Shown: positions 34,657 to 47,307 of the stretch, one piece after another | Layout of the letters: every line of letters begins with the position of its first letter | Position numbering within the stretch: the stretch's first letter is position 1 | Assembly: GCA_020631735.1 (NCBI GenBank) | Contig: CM036170.1 | Coordinates: 73,299,737 to 73,363,736, forward strand | Origin: Saccharum officinarum | Taxonomy: Eukaryota; Streptophyta; Magnoliopsida; Poales; Poaceae | DNA length: 64,000 nt | Direction: 5' to 3' | The notes under the pieces: generated by a model | What the model saw: the letters and a program-made list of their open reading frames with translations, nothing else | The model's database searches: none | What the model was told of the DNA's origin: nothing | Program-made: the position numbers and the translations under genes

Positions 34657-35862
34657 AAAGGAGTGATTGAGTATGCCCAATGTTCAGTGTTTCTAACTAC
34701 ACTTTCAGGAGAAAGGATTGAGTATGAGGGTATTAAATCTATACCTGAGGGATACCAGGTTGACCCATCTTAAGGTATGAGTTATAAGAATGGTAAAGAG
34801 GGATGCAGAGATTCAGATGTCCATATGAAGCAATAAGGAATGTAAGAGACGTTATCTACTCTGGATGCTGCTACAATCACACCATGTTTAAGGAATAGGA
34901 GTTATGTCCCGTGTAATAAAACTGTTAGTAGCCAAGTTGAGTCGTCTTAATGTGTGGCTAATGAACATTTAAGTGTTTAGTTGCTTTGTGCTTATGTTTA
35001 TGCTTGAGTTGGAATTTTGTAATGAGTGGAATGATCTCGTGGGCTTTGACCATGATTTCATTTAGTTTATATGTATAAGGTATAAGGATTAATGAAATAA
35101 ATAGCTGGGTTTTGGTTATCTCCTGCTTTCTATATCTTGTCTTTCGGAGCAGCCTGTCTTTATCAACTTATATCTCTGTTCTTGAAAGACCAAAAATCAT
35201 GAGAAAATTCTGGACAAGAGTGGACTTCAACATCTCTCTCTAAATGCAAGAACTACCCTCATAGCTATTTTGGATTGGGAGATACAAAAATCACAAGACG
35301 ATGCAACTGTGCTGTCTGAAACCTGGAACAGAATCTGTTATGTGTTGTTTTCGGTCAAGTTAGCTGCAGAATCTGGAAGTGTGTTCTAAAAGAAAGTTGC
35401 AGAGAATTTTATAAGCTTTCCATCGGTGTAAACTATAGTTTCATTGGATTAACAGAATGAGAGTTATAACTGTTTTACTGCACTGCTGATTTTCTGCTCG
35501 TGAGAAATTTCAGATTTCTTGTTTTTACCCATACACAAGAGTATTATTGGGATGTCAGAACACTTTTATGCTAAGTAGCTCATCTAGAAAAGGGTTCAAG
35601 CTACCCTATTTAGTGTCTCTTATTTTAAGGGGGGTAGCCAATGTAAAGAAGGATTATTAAGATTGAACTTTTTAGTTGGAAGTATTGGTTAGTCTCCATG
35701 ATTGAGTTGCCACTCTTGAGCAAAAATGTTCTGTGAACAAGGTTGATAATTTTGGATCCATGGAGACAAGAGTTGTCCTTTTGGATAGTTCATGATTATG
35801 ATCATCTATACTTGCTCGTGTTGCTGATGTTGGTCACTTGATGACAGGAAGTGTAGTGTCTC
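34657..35862 (+). other. Non-coding spacer between F ORF1 and ORF2
   Basis: The first 100 nt still match retropepsin-downstream sequence; the rest is AT-rich. Around 35390-35480 is an AGTTGCAGAGAATTTTATAAG/GAGTTATAACTG module like those in LTRs D and E. At 35625-35637 is TTAAGGGGGGTAG, a copy of the PPT of this element. Confidence 0.6.
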
Positions 35863-36648
35863 ATGACTCAGGAGCCCTATATGACGTCTCGCACTAATAT
35901 GTGGAAAAAGATTGATGTTTCTGCCATTGAAGGATGTTATGGGTATGATGAAGCCGAGCACTATCAAAATAACAATATTGAAGAGCAAGTTGGGAGTGAA
36001 CTAAGTCAGAATCCACAACAACGAAAGCGAAAAAGGAAAGCCCTTAAGAAGCCTGTTCAAGGAAGCAAAACGCAGCAAAACTATGTCAATGGAAGACTGA
36101 GCAATGTGGATATGGATAAAATTCATGGAGTTACCAAAGTAGTGGGAGGCTATATTCAAGTAAGCTCAGTACAAGTTTTTGCTTTATTTGACCCTAGTGC
36201 TTCGCATTCTTTCATTTCCGCCGACATGGTGGAGACGTGCAAGATGGTGAAGTGTCCAATGAGGAGGCCTTTGCTAGTTCAAACCCCAGTGGGAGAAATG
36301 CAGACATATCAGATATGCCCGAATATCAGTCTTGTCATAAACAAGGAAAACTTCACCGCAACACTCATTGTGTTGGAGTCATTTAAAATTCGCGTGGTTC
36401 TTGGTAATGGATGGCTCTGTGCACACAAAGGAGTGATTCATGGTACTCGGTGCACAATGCTCTTAACAACACCGTCAGGGAAAAGAATTGAGTATCAAGG
36501 TGGTCGACTTTTACCTGAGGGAGACGAGAATGATCAATTAGAAGATAGGTACACCAAGGATAGCAAAGTGGATCATGAGTTTACAGAAGTCATAGCAGAG
36601 GAACAAACAATATTGGAGGAGCTCAATTGGAGCTCAATTAGGAGATGA
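35863..36648 (+). CDS. Element F ORF2: second protease-like protein
   Basis: 261 aa. It parallels the second half of ORF1: a degenerate knuckle (CYGYDEAEHY, lacking the second and last Cys), a basic linker, NYVNGRLSNVDMDKI matching the NYIHGRLKHVDISTI of ORF1, then ALFDPSASHSFIS (Asp codon 36190) and RVVLGNGWL. It carries the same D-P-S active-site change as ORF1 yet is diverged elsewhere. It then extends past the fold into an acidic tail. A duplicated gag-protease module is the simplest reading. Confidence 0.75.
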   Translation: MTQEPYMTSRTNMWKKIDVSAIEGCYGYDEAEHYQNNNIEEQVGSELSQNPQQRKRKRKALKKPVQGSKTQQNYVNGRLSNVDMDKIHGVTKVVGGYIQVSSVQVFALFDPSASHSFISADMVETCKMVKCPMRRPLLVQTPVGEMQTYQICPNISLVINKENFTATLIVLESFKIRVVLGNGWLCAHKGVIHGTRCTMLLTTPSGKRIEYQGGRLLPEGDENDQLEDRYTKDSKVDHEFTEVIAEEQTILEELNWSSIRR

Positions 36649-36814
36649 TTATGTTTAGGCAGATTAGTCAGTCAGGATATGAGAAATTGTCTCATGACTC
36701 TGAGCGAAAAGAGTAATTTGGAAAATGAGGATCAAATAAAGACAAAGTGTCATTATCTCTTTTATCATCATCTTCCGAATCTCGGGGCGAGATTCATCTT
36801 AAGGGGGGTAGAAT
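36649..36814 (+). other. Element F 3' UTR, hairpin and PPT
   Basis: AATCTCG-GGG-CGAGATT (36778-36794) forms a 7-bp stem. The PPT AAGGGGGGTAGA follows at 36801-36812, two bases before the 3' LTR at 36815. Confidence 0.85.
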
Positions 36815-39800
36815 TGTAACACCCTAAAAATTTGAAAAGAAGAAAAGTAGGAGAAATATGATTTTTGTATAATTTTGTGAGCATGCAAATTTAGGATAAT
36901 AATAATTTTTATAAATTTAAAATCAAATATAAGGGTAGAAACATGATTGAGCATTCATGCTGCTGCATTTGAAGTTTTGTATTGAGTGGTTTAAATTAAA
37001 TTCAAATTTGATTTGAAAATCATTTGAAAATTGGCTTTGAAAAATTAGAAAAAGGAAAAAGAAAAGGAAAATCATTTTCTTTCGTTTTTCAGCCCAGCGC
37101 CCCGCCGCAGCCCAGAACGCGCGCGCGCCTTTCCTTCTCCGATTCCAGCCGCTGACGTCACGGGCCCACGCGTCAGCCGCATCCCCTTCCTCAAGCCACC
37201 GTCGGATTCCCCTTCCAAAAACTCCACCGACCGAATCCACATCTCAATCTCCCTCTTTCCTTTCTTGGAGCCGCCTCTAGGCTATAAAAACGGGATGCCG
37301 CACCCCTTCGCTTCACATTGACCTTTGAATCGTAGCTTCTAACGTCCCGTGGTGGCTACGCCCGAAGTGCCGCCCAAGCCGCACGCCTTCTCCAGTTTAT
37401 CATTGGCCTCGATTTTGCCCTAGGTGAGTTCGCGTTGATGCGCTCTACCCGTCGATGTATATCTTTCGCAAGGTAATGCTCCGTAGCATGAGATGGGAAA
37501 CTCCGGCCATGGCGCCACCGCGGGGAAGGCCGTCGGGCCCGATTCCGGCCGGAGCGCCGCCGGCCTCCTCCCCCGATCTGATCTGGACCGTTCATTTTAA
37601 ATCGGACGGCCGTTATTTAAAGATACCGGTTCGGCCGACAAATTTGCTAAAGAGCCCCTGAAGTTTTTAAGTTCTTAACCCGCGATCCAAAGCGTAATAT
37701 GGAAAATACGTTTTGATTTATTGAAAACGTAATTCGTTTCGGTAATTGAAAAATACGCTTTCTGATATTTACAGTTTTGCCACTGAGTTTGTTTTAGTCA
37801 TAAATTATCCGTTTTAACTCCGATTTGACCCGTTCAAATTGCGTTAGATTCGTATTTGCGAGCTCTACATGATGATAGAACTGTACAGTAGGTTTGAGAT
37901 AATTTATTTTCGAGTTTATATTAAAGTAATTATTTATCTATAGGAAATCTTAGAAAATTCATAATTTTTACGTTTTAAATCCAAATTTCGTGATCTTTAT
38001 GTCTATGTGATCGTAGTAACGTGTAGAAGAGTTTTACAAACTTTTTATACTGTTAGTGTTACTGTTGGTTAGGTTTTCTATTTTTAAGTTCCGATGTGAG
38101 ATTTAATCTATTACTTTAATAAAGTAGATCTTGTTTAAATCATATCTTCTACGTTTTAGATCCGTTTTAGCTCATTCGAGTTGCGTTAGATTCATAGCAA
38201 CGAGATCTACGCGTTAGTGACAGTGTTTACCATATTATTAATTCTGAAATTTTATTGTTTAAATCATATCTTGATTAATAATTATGCCACTGGGTTTTGT
38301 AAATAAAATATGAATTGTTTTACTTTAGTTTTATAATTTGAATCTAAATTTGACTTAATTCCATATATAGTATTTATAAAATATCTTATATATAAAACAC
38401 ATGAAACTAATAGTTTTATATTTTCTTCTATGAGCAAATCTTTCGGTAGATGTATCTTTTCAACCGTAGCTCTGATTAGTGTGCTTTTCGCGTCTGTGTG
38501 TTCGTAGCAATGCGTAGAACATCTTTAAAACCTTTTCACATATTGTTTCATATGTTTGGTGTACTGTTCTAATTTAGATCTATTGTTTGTTTCGTGTATG
38601 ATTGTATGGATGCTTGTGTGGTGATTTATGATTTCGTCCAGTCGGTGAGATATACGTGGTTATCAAGAAGAAGAAGAAGAACGTTGAAGATTAAAGCTTA
38701 CCGAAGGATCGGTGTTTAAGGCAAGTATAGCATGGGATCATCCTTGTTTCCTATTCACCTTTAATATACTTTATTCATGTGCATGTGTCTACCTTGTTAC
38801 CACTAAGGATATCCTAGTTTTTGTATCTTGTACCTTGACACCCATGGGACATTGCATTGGGTAGTATTTATGCTAGTGCTCAAGATAAATAACTATGATC
38901 TGTAACTTGACTAATGGTATATGCAATAAACGTTTAAAAGATGCTTTATAGCAACATAGCTCAAGGGGGCTAGAGCATGGGGTATTTTTGGTGCTCTAGT
39001 TTCTCTCCTTAAGGACTTATCTATAAGCGAACATCCGGACTTACAGTACAACTGTGAGGGCTATATGGCTCTGGCTTTAGTCAAGTATGAGGACCTTTTC
39101 TAGCTTGTTAGTGGTAACCTTCATAGCGTAAGAACGGCTTGACGAATCGGGTATAGTGCGGCCTCTGTCCTTATGTGTATAGGCTGCGCGTTATTGTGCC
39201 ATTTGGAAGGGGGCTCTACATCTGTTTGCCGAGTGAATCTAATGGCCCTAACTTGTTAGACGAACCTTTGAAAGACTTCATAGTGAACCCTGCCGACCTT
39301 CCTTGGAAGTGGGTCAAGAGATTAGCTACCTCGGGCGAAAGGGTAAATCACAACTCACAGTGAAAGTGTACAACCTCTGCAGAGTGTAAAACTGTTATAA
39401 CAGCCGTGCTCACGGTCACGAGTGGCCTTGGACCCTTACAGAATAAATGATGAACACTGATGATAATGATAATACTGATGATATTGATGCTCACTAATGA
39501 TTATTGTTTCTTGCTATACATTATTCTCGTTTACATGATCATGAGGTTATTTGGGTTTTTGGTAAACTTGTTGCTACTCAACTGCTAAAAAGATGACTCA
39601 CTAAAAGCTATTGCAGTAAACCCGTGTCAAACCTTTTGAGCCGCATGAACCCCATGTTATATTTGTTGAGTTCGACATGGACTCACTCTTGCTATTTCCC
39701 CACATCTCAGGAAGGGTACCAGACTGTTAGATTCTAGAATTGTTAGGCTTGTGATCAACCAGTTAGTTTGATCCTGGAGTGAAGGTTGCACCCGGTGTTC

Positions 39801-39972
39801 GGAGTTGTCTTTCCGCTATGTTGCTCTTTAAGGTATACTTTATACTATTGAGTTATGTATATTAAGCATTTGTCTTTTGATATTACACTTATCTGTGGCT
39901 ATATGTGAGATTTGTCATCTTTATTTCACATATAGTGTATGTCTGGTTTTGTCCTTAAAACCGGGTGTGACA
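36815..39972 (+). repeat. Element F 3' LTR (3158 bp)
   Basis: It matches the 5' LTR almost throughout. The main difference is a short deletion near 37371. It ends CCGGGTGTGACA before the TSD GCTTG. Confidence 0.93.
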
Positions 39973-41535
39973 GCTTGCCTCACTCAAAGGAACTAGGTTG
40001 ATGGTCCACGCACTCGGGCAGGTCCTCTCCTTGCTCCTCTACCTCTGGCACCTCCTGTGCTTGGATTTTCTATGGGTTGGACCCGGCCTGCTCCTCTTGC
40101 ACTGCTACTTGCACTTCCTCCTGCGATCCTGTATGATGCAATTGTATAAGTGAGGATGCAAGCAGTGCATCAGATGCGATGGCATGTGATGATCATGATG
40201 GCATGCAATGTAGATGAACACACTAAGATTTATTAGATAGAATAGAGGTAAAAAAATTTTTACTAGGTAGTCAACATCATCTATGGACATGTACCACGAG
40301 TACATGTCATCTACTACATCCTCTTCTATTACTAACCCCCGTTAGCTACCGGTAACTACCATAAAGCCCTAACACAAGTGCTACTACACTTCATCACTAC
40401 AACTATACTAACATGCCAAGTCACATCAGCAAGTTATTTGAGGCTTCAAAGATACACCAAAGCTACACCATTAAACTAATCATGCATAAAGAATACTATT
40501 TTATTTCATTTTAAATTAAGGTCACAACAGCAACATGTATTTCTAGTGCATAGAAAAATCTAGAAAAATTACAGTAGCAGAGTCATACCCTAAGTAGCCT
40601 ATCATAAAATTTTCATGGCATTTGGATTCGTAAAACTGCCTAGACAAAAATGACAAGCTATGGGGCATAAATAAGCATGAAAATACTTTGTACTGTGAAA
40701 AGTATCAAACAACAAATTTAGCATTTTTCCCATGATCTACATAGTCTACAAACATTGTACAAAATGTTTCACATACATGTTTTATTCATATTTTTGGCTC
40801 TAGCAATTTTACGAGAAAAAGCAATTCAATGCACCAAAAATAGATAGCTATATTTTTCTATAGAACATGCATGACTTATATTTTTCATAGAAAGTACATA
40901 TCAAGAATAGATCAACAAAATTAGAATCATATTTTTCTGATGTATATTCTATTTATTAGGCATTTTCCAAGAAAATAGCATTTACAAGAATTAAATAAAG
41001 CCCTATATAAAAGTATCACCAAATCAACATGTGATATTTTTAAACTGTAGATCTACTCATAAGAAGTCTACCAAAATTTGTTTCATCCAAGTGGGAGCAA
41101 TATAACACAAGATACAATTTTTACAAGCATTTCCACATTTTTTGGAAAATCATTTCTCAAATCCCTTTAAAAACCCGTCGCTGAAAATGCTGGGTGCACC
41201 TAGGTCTGTGCACCCGGACCTGCCCCTAGTCGCTGCAACTGGGCCCCGAGGGCCAACCGTGCCCCACCGGTCAGTTTCACAAAGCAGGGGAGAGGCTTTG
41301 CCGGCCGGATCTTCGCTGGCGGCGAGCCTCCGATGGCATGAGTAGCACCAACTTGCTCTCCTCAACGGCACGAGCACGACAGCCTAAGCAATGGTGGCAT
41401 GGACGAGCACTAGCCACCACGACGAGCTCCGCCAGCGAGCGTCAGCGCTGCTTGGTGGCCTCACCGTCGTCCGTGACCGCGGCCAAGCTTGGCGGGCGGG
41501 GCTCGCGTTCCGCTGTATCGAAATGAAGCCGAACA
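39973..41535 (-). repeat. Element B 3' LTR, middle segment
   Basis: It continues the minus-strand LTR between solo LTR E (41536) and element F (39972). It is collinear with C (about 310 to 1870). It holds the B copy of the coding-like exon (40128 down to 39978, resuming at 30133 beyond F), with two stops that are single transitions from CAG and CGA. Confidence 0.85.
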
Positions 41536-43102
41536 TGTAACACCCCATGTGTTTGGCTCCCATATTTGCACTTGCATTTCATAAGCATGAGCATCATTCA
41601 TCTCATTTATGCATTTGTTTTGCTTGCAACATGAGTGTGCAACATGTTCTGTTAAGTTTGTTTTAAAATTGTTATCTTATGAAATGTGAGTGGTGCAACA
41701 TGTAGATGCAACATGTGTGTTGCATACTTTGAAACATGGCAATGTTGGTAGTATAACATGATAAGACTAATTGTTGCAACAAGAGCTTAAAACATATGTA
41801 ACATGGTAGTGCAACATTTTAGTTGAAATATTTGTTTTATTTGTTTCAACTTATGTGATAATTGGGATTGTGCATAACCAAGGTGTACAATGGTCAATTA
41901 TGTCCTATAATACCTTAATCACACTTAGGATCATTAGTGGAACAATGTTCATGTTGACTAAAATGACCAAATTGCCCTCCTAAGTGTTGTTAACCAAGTC
42001 TTGACTGCTAGAATGCTTTAGTTTGACTATTTAGAAAATCTGGCTTAGAAATCTTGCATGGAGGTGCACCCTTAATCAAAGTTGTAGAGAATTTTATAGG
42101 GAACAAAAGTCTAAATATGACCATCTCATGAAAATGGCTAGAACATGCTCAAAAGTGTCCCACAAGTCAGTCTTAAGGGTTGTTTTGTGACTTAGCATTT
42201 TGGTTAAGTCTTAAATTGAAATGCAGTTTCGTTGTACCCTACTTTGGAGCCATGTAACTCATAAAACATGCCGAATCTGCCCAAGCTCCAATTGACAAAG
42301 TTGTAGTACTGCTGTAGCTCTACAAATCTTCTGTTGTCAGCTACCGCTAATTCGAGCCAGATTAGGAGATATGGAGGCTCAAAGTACGGCTGTCTGTCAC
42401 CCCTTTGACACCTGAAACTGAAATTTCAGTTTGGGTCATGGCCAACCGTGGTTAGGAACAAGGCACCGCGTGGCTGCTATGCGTCGATGCCACGCCTGTG
42501 CTCGCAATGCTGAAGGCGCTGCGCGTCCCCAGTCTCCCCTCGCGCTCGCTCACTCTCTCCCTTCCTCCCTCGCGGCTTTCTTCGATGAGCAGCGCCACCA
42601 CAAGCCTCACCACAGCCGTGCGAGCTCACCACCACACCGTAGCCTACCAAACTCTACCCACAGCTCCGCCTTGGACCCCTCTACCTCCTCCACCTCTTAC
42701 TTGAGCCAATCGCGTGGAGGTAAGGGCGCATTGCTGACTTTCCCTGCTCGGATTTCACCGGCGCATCGCCGCCGTCACGGTCCACCATGGCCAGCTCATC
42801 TCCTCCGTTCTCTTCCTTCTTTTACCCTCGTCCCCACTCCCTCAACACATGTTGATGCTCATGGTTAGATACTACCGTCGAAAACCATCTGTGCGAACCG
42901 AAACGGTCTGCGGGTGTGTCGTGCTCTGGCCACGCCCGCCATGGCCGCCGATGGCAATCCTTCACGGCTAGCCTCATATTTACTGTCTCTGCGCTTCCTA
43001 GTGCATGCATGGGGATCACCTTGAGCCATAGTATGCCTTGGGATGACGTAGCCCCGTATCTCTCCGTAGCTCGCCCATAATGCTGACCTCGCTGGAGTGG
43101 CC

Positions 43103-43714
43103 TGATGAGGACATCCTCCACTATTACCCGTTGGCAAAGACACAACAAAAAAGGGCCAAGTGGCCTAGTTGTAGTCGGGCGGTGACCGTATGAGCCTCTA
43201 AATAATCCCACCTTACTTAGCTTGGGAGGAGGAAGCCATCTTAAAAGAGAGAGCCACCCTTCCCCTATCGGACTAGTCTTTTAGGGACATTGGGCCTTTC
43301 CCCGAGTGGGTGTGCATTAGAACTGTTGGGGTCCGAACAACCTTAATTTATTAGGCCTCGACCAACCCTACCTAGGCCGGATGTATCATTTGGTATCAGA
43401 GCTGTGCCCTTGTTTAAGGGGGTGGGAATGATGAGGACATCCTCCACTATTACCCGCTGGCAAAAGACGCAACAAAAATGGCCAAGTGGCCTAGTTGTAG
43501 TCGGGCGGTGACCGTGCGAGCCTCTGAATAATCCCACCTTACTTAGCTTGGGAGGAGGAAGCCACCTTAAAAGAGAGAGCCACCCTTCCCCTATCGGACT
43601 AGTCTTTTAGGGACATTGGGCTTTCCCCGAGTGGGTGTGCATAAGAACTGTTGGGGGTCCGGGCAACCTTAATTTATTGGGCCTCGGCCAACCCCACTTG
43701 GGTCGGATGTATCA
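43103..43714 (+). mobile_element. TRIM: 612-bp miniature LTR retrotransposon
   Basis: It has two direct 286-bp LTRs (43103-43388 and 43429-43714) that start TGATGAGGACATCC and end GGATGTATCA. Only 40 bp lie between them: the exact iMet PBS TGGTATCAGAGC (43391-43402) and the PPT-like AAGGGGGTGGGA (43416-43427). Flanks TGGCC and CGGCA are an imperfect TSD. There is no coding capacity. The LTRs differ at a modest number of sites. Confidence 0.9.
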
Positions 43715-45634
43715 CGGCATCTGCACCGCCGCTACTCGGTGCACGTGGTCCGGCCTCTCTATTGCACCACCATCCATCTTGAGCACCTCATCTTCACCAT
43801 CTCTCGCTGGTCCTTCTCCCTCTCTGTTTTGTCGTTTTGGTCACCGGAGATGACCGGAGCACGGCGGCCTACCACCGCCGAGCCGCCATCACCATTGGTG
43901 AGCCACCTCCAGTTGACCTAACCCCGCCATCCTACCTCAATCGACTCGGGGGAAGTCGGAGGTCGTGTTGGTGTGCCTGATTTCGCCGGAGCGCTCGCCG
44001 TCGACGAGCTATAGCTCGCCATCGAGCGTGGCACTTCCCCCCTATTTTCTGTCAATGACGTGTGGGACCGGCCTGTCGGCGCGCTCGTGTTGGCGGGATT
44101 CAACCGCGGGTCAGGCAGGCCTAGCAGGCCGCGCGTACACGGGTCGGCCCAGTAGTCGGTTTAGGATTTGTATTTTGTATTTTTCTTTATTTATTTCACA
44201 GATTTGTATGCCATATTGTAAATTTCATATCTCACATTTGGTAGATCCAATTGAGGTGATTCCAAGTTTGTTAGGATCTGTGTGAAGTATAGTATTTAGG
44301 AAAAATATAAAATGTATGTGTGTTATTTCAATTTTGGAAGAATTAAATGGATCTTTGAAATGTGTTTTAAAATAGATGCAAAATTGTTAAATGGATAACT
44401 TGAGTTGTAGTGCTCTAAAAATTATGAAATTTGGTGGGTGTGCTATTTCATGTCTATGCTAGCACTGGTAAAAATTTGGATACTATTGCTTGCGTAGTTT
44501 TCAAGTTATGCTTTTGTCATTTTATATTAGGAGATACTTGAATGAATTTTCATACTTTTTCTATATGTGCAATGCTCATGAAATTTTGTGGACAGTGTCC
44601 TGGTACCTTAAGATTGCTAAGAAAAATATTTTTTTTTCTGTTGTTTGATACTTTTCAAAATGAGTTCTTAATTATGCAAAAATCAGTCTTTCTGGATTGT
44701 GAATTTTGTGTAGGGAGTTCCTTTGGATAACTTTAGCTCAAATTTTTACAGTAGCCTCCTGGTAGGGCTTAAAGTCCCCTGTAATTTTTGTAGAAGTTTC
44801 TGAGTAGTTTGTATATAGGTTTATATTCTCATTTAATTAATCAATTAAATTAAGAAAAGGATTAAAATAAATGAGTTGATTTGGTGTACTATATTTTCTG
44901 GTGGTTTTAGCTCATGTGTGAACTAGTAGTGCCTTTGGTTTGGTCAAAAAGTTAATTTGGCACTTAAGTAAATAATTAATTTTCACATTTCTAGGTTCTC
45001 TGGATAGTTGGTAGAATTTCTGGGTTTAGACTTTGATAAAGGTATTTACTAGGAATCTTGTGAATACCAAAGTTGTAGTGAACTTCTTAAACTAGCTTGT
45101 GTCAAAATTTGGTGGCATTTGGACCAGTGGTTTAGGAGTTATAGCTGTTTGAAGTTGCTGTCTAGAAATGACTTCTCTCTGTTTAGAGAGAACAGAGTTC
45201 TAGAACTTTAGGAATTTGACTAGGTAAACTTTGTAATCAAGTCTTGAGGTCTGAAAATGAATTGCATAGCATTTTATAAGCTTTCCAGATTGTCATTTAT
45301 CATGTCATTTGGATTTATATATCTGCAGTTATGGTTGAAAAACCAAACTGCTGTCCAAATTTATGTGTTGCTAGATTAGGTTAGAATTATGATAAGCTTA
45401 AGTAATGTTGTTCTTGTTGATTGTTTAAGTGTTAGGTCTTTAACTGAGGAAGAGCAACTATATATTAGATTGAGTTGATTGGGTAAGTACTTCTCTACCG
45501 GAGAAGAGATTTGCACATTTTGTAAAGTGATTTGAATAGAGCGTTAGTGTTGCTGTAGTTCACGTTGCATTCACTGAGCATGTTGCATTCATTCTTATGC
45601 ATCTATGAAATTCATTTGTGCATTCATGCAATAG

Positions 45635-45876
45635 GTGTTCCAGAGGGGGTGACACTAGAATTCGAGGGAGCACTTCTAGAGGAGGATCAGGAGCAGCCGG
45701 GGGAGACCGAAGAGCCAGCCGGCGAAGGAGTTCCCGAAGACGAGCTACCTAAGTGCCTGGACCACCGCCCTTCTTCCTTTCTGAAAGGCAAGCCCCAGTG
45801 CATGCTGACCCAACTTTTGTATACACATACCTTTGAGTACTTTTACTTGTTTACTGCATTAGGTTATAGGAGTTGA
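45635..45876 (+). CDS. LTR-internal conserved exon/ORF, unknown function (E copy)
   Basis: After the acceptor-like ATGCAATAG the frame encodes an acidic Glu/Pro/Gly-rich stretch, then LPKCLDHRPSSFLKGKPQ and a hydrophobic tail, with the stop at 45874-45876. The acidic part is alignable only in character with the G copy, but the DHxPSSFxxGKP core is conserved. It is open in this copy; an upstream in-frame ATG exists at 45565. Confidence 0.5.
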
Positions 45877-46824
45877 GTGAAAACACTTGTTGCATTATAT
45901 CTACCCTTGTCCAGATATGTAACTTGAATCCCAATTAAAGTTTAGGCATGTGTTAATGCTTAGCCATGCTTAGTGCGGTAGAAGTTAGGTGATTTACGAT
46001 CATCCTTGAGCTTTAGGATGAAGTGGGTCACGATTGGCTATATTTGCTATTGTAGAAAAGAACCATGCTGAAAAATGAATTGAGACCAGGCGGGAGTTCG
46101 ATAGTGCAGCCGCAAGACACTTCACATCTTGGGTGCGAAGCTATGCCTGTCTGAGTCGTTTAAGGACCGATTCGCTGTACGTCCTTGAGTCATGTTGAAC
46201 GCGGTCTAACACTTAGTTGGCCAGATAAGCCGTTCCGACTGCGAAGCCGAGTAATACAGTTCAGGCCAGGAATCAAAGGGTAGGTCGCATCTTGGAGGAA
46301 GTAAGGATGTGCTTGGGGACATTGGCGTAAGACCAAGGGGGGTTAGAGTCCCTATCACCTAGCAGAGCGTTGCCCTTGGGGATACGACATTAGTCAAACC
46401 TGTGACTCCTGAATTATACCAAAGGTGACTTGTGCGACCCTGCCAAGAGCCTACGCGGTGAGTGTTAGAAGTACTTCTCCAGCTGGATAGGAATTCGATT
46501 CGAATCACCGTTTCTCCCGGTTAGTGAGCACTTGACTTGAGGAGCGGCAACGTAGATTCAATTAATTGAACGGATGGTTAATTGGATGATGATTTAATGT
46601 TGCCTCAATTTATACCTGCTATGGTTATTAATGTTTGCTTAATAATCAAGTGAATGTTTAGTACATGTGCTAAGATAGCTGACAGGTTAATGTTAAAAAT
46701 GACTGATAGTACAGGTTAAAAGAGTTACTACTACTTATGCTTTTCCACAAAATATGATGATAGCCAACTCCACTTATGAAAGCCTTGCATGATCCTTGGT
46801 GTCTTTTATTTTCCATTTCGACGG

Positions 46825-46878
46825 GTAAGTCTAGCTGAGTACATTCCCGTACTTAGGGTTTATTCCCTCTTATTGCAG
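46825..46878 (+). other. GTAAGT-hairpin-CAG module in E LTR
   Basis: 54 nt. The stem CTGAGTAC/GTACTTAG has one G-U pair and loop ATTCCC. Confidence 0.6.
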
Positions 46879-47307
46879 ATGACATGCTGTATCAAGGCTT
46901 CTGCAAGAATTGCCTCCACCCGGCGGGTGATGAGGATTAGATCACTGGGGCGTGATCGTCTTTTAGTTCACTTTCCTTAATACTTTTGTGGGATCATGAT
47001 CTGTAAGACTAGCAATCATGCTTAAACTAAGTGTGTGTGTGTGTGTTTATGCTTCCGCTACTTTATAAACTTGGTTTGTAATAATTGCGACTCCATGGTG
47101 TTGTAAACTTTTATTTAAGTACTTGTGAAATGTAACGTGTGATGTGTTATGTTGAATGATGCGATCTTGGTTGTAAGCGAGGTTGTTTGAAATCCTTCAT
47201 GGTTTTGATTGACTACCGGGATTATATTGGCTCAAGTTCAAAAATTTGAGCGTTTCGAGCGCTTATTTTTGTACTTGTGCTCTTATAATTTGGTCAGTTC
47301 TGTTACA

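Larger units (their letters stand above)
30134..39972 (+). mobile_element. Element F: complete, RT-less Ty3-type LTR retrotransposon
   Basis: LTRs are 30134-33310 and 36815-39972, nearly identical by eye, so the insertion is recent. The TSD GCTTG is perfect (30129-30133 and 39973-39977). The iMet PBS is at 33314. Two zinc-knuckle/protease-like frames (33553-34656, 35863-36648) lie in a 3.5-kb interior that ends with a hairpin and PPT. RT, RNase H and IN are absent, so it must be mobilised in trans if at all. It sits within the LTR exon of element B. Confidence 0.93.
41536..47307 (+). mobile_element. Element E: solo LTR (5772 bp) with nested TRIM
   Basis: It starts TGTAACACCCCATGTG and ends TTCTGTTACA. 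The TSD GAACA is perfect (41531-41535 and 47308-47312). There is no PBS, coding region or second LTR, so unequal LTR recombination has removed the interior. Without the TRIM it is about 5.15 kb, close to the D LTR. Its GC-rich exon region is about 42430-44160, with donor-like GGAG/GTAAGG near 42718. It carries the coding-like exon 45635-45876, the GATTCGAATCACC block about 46479-46542 and the hairpin module 46825-46878. Confidence 0.92.

Noticed and set aside
42431..42868. 145-codon frame in solo LTR E
   Set aside because: It sits in the GC-rich LTR exon, with low-complexity Pro/Ser/His sequence. Equivalent positions in the related LTRs do not keep the frame.
43391..43402. tRNA gene or tRNA fragment
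   Set aside because: The tRNA-like matches here and at 6899, 33314 and 59049 are primer binding sites next to LTR ends; no tRNA cloverleaf is present.
43103..43714. CRISPR-like or tandem repeat
   Set aside because: Two long direct repeats with PBS and PPT between them are the LTRs of a TRIM.
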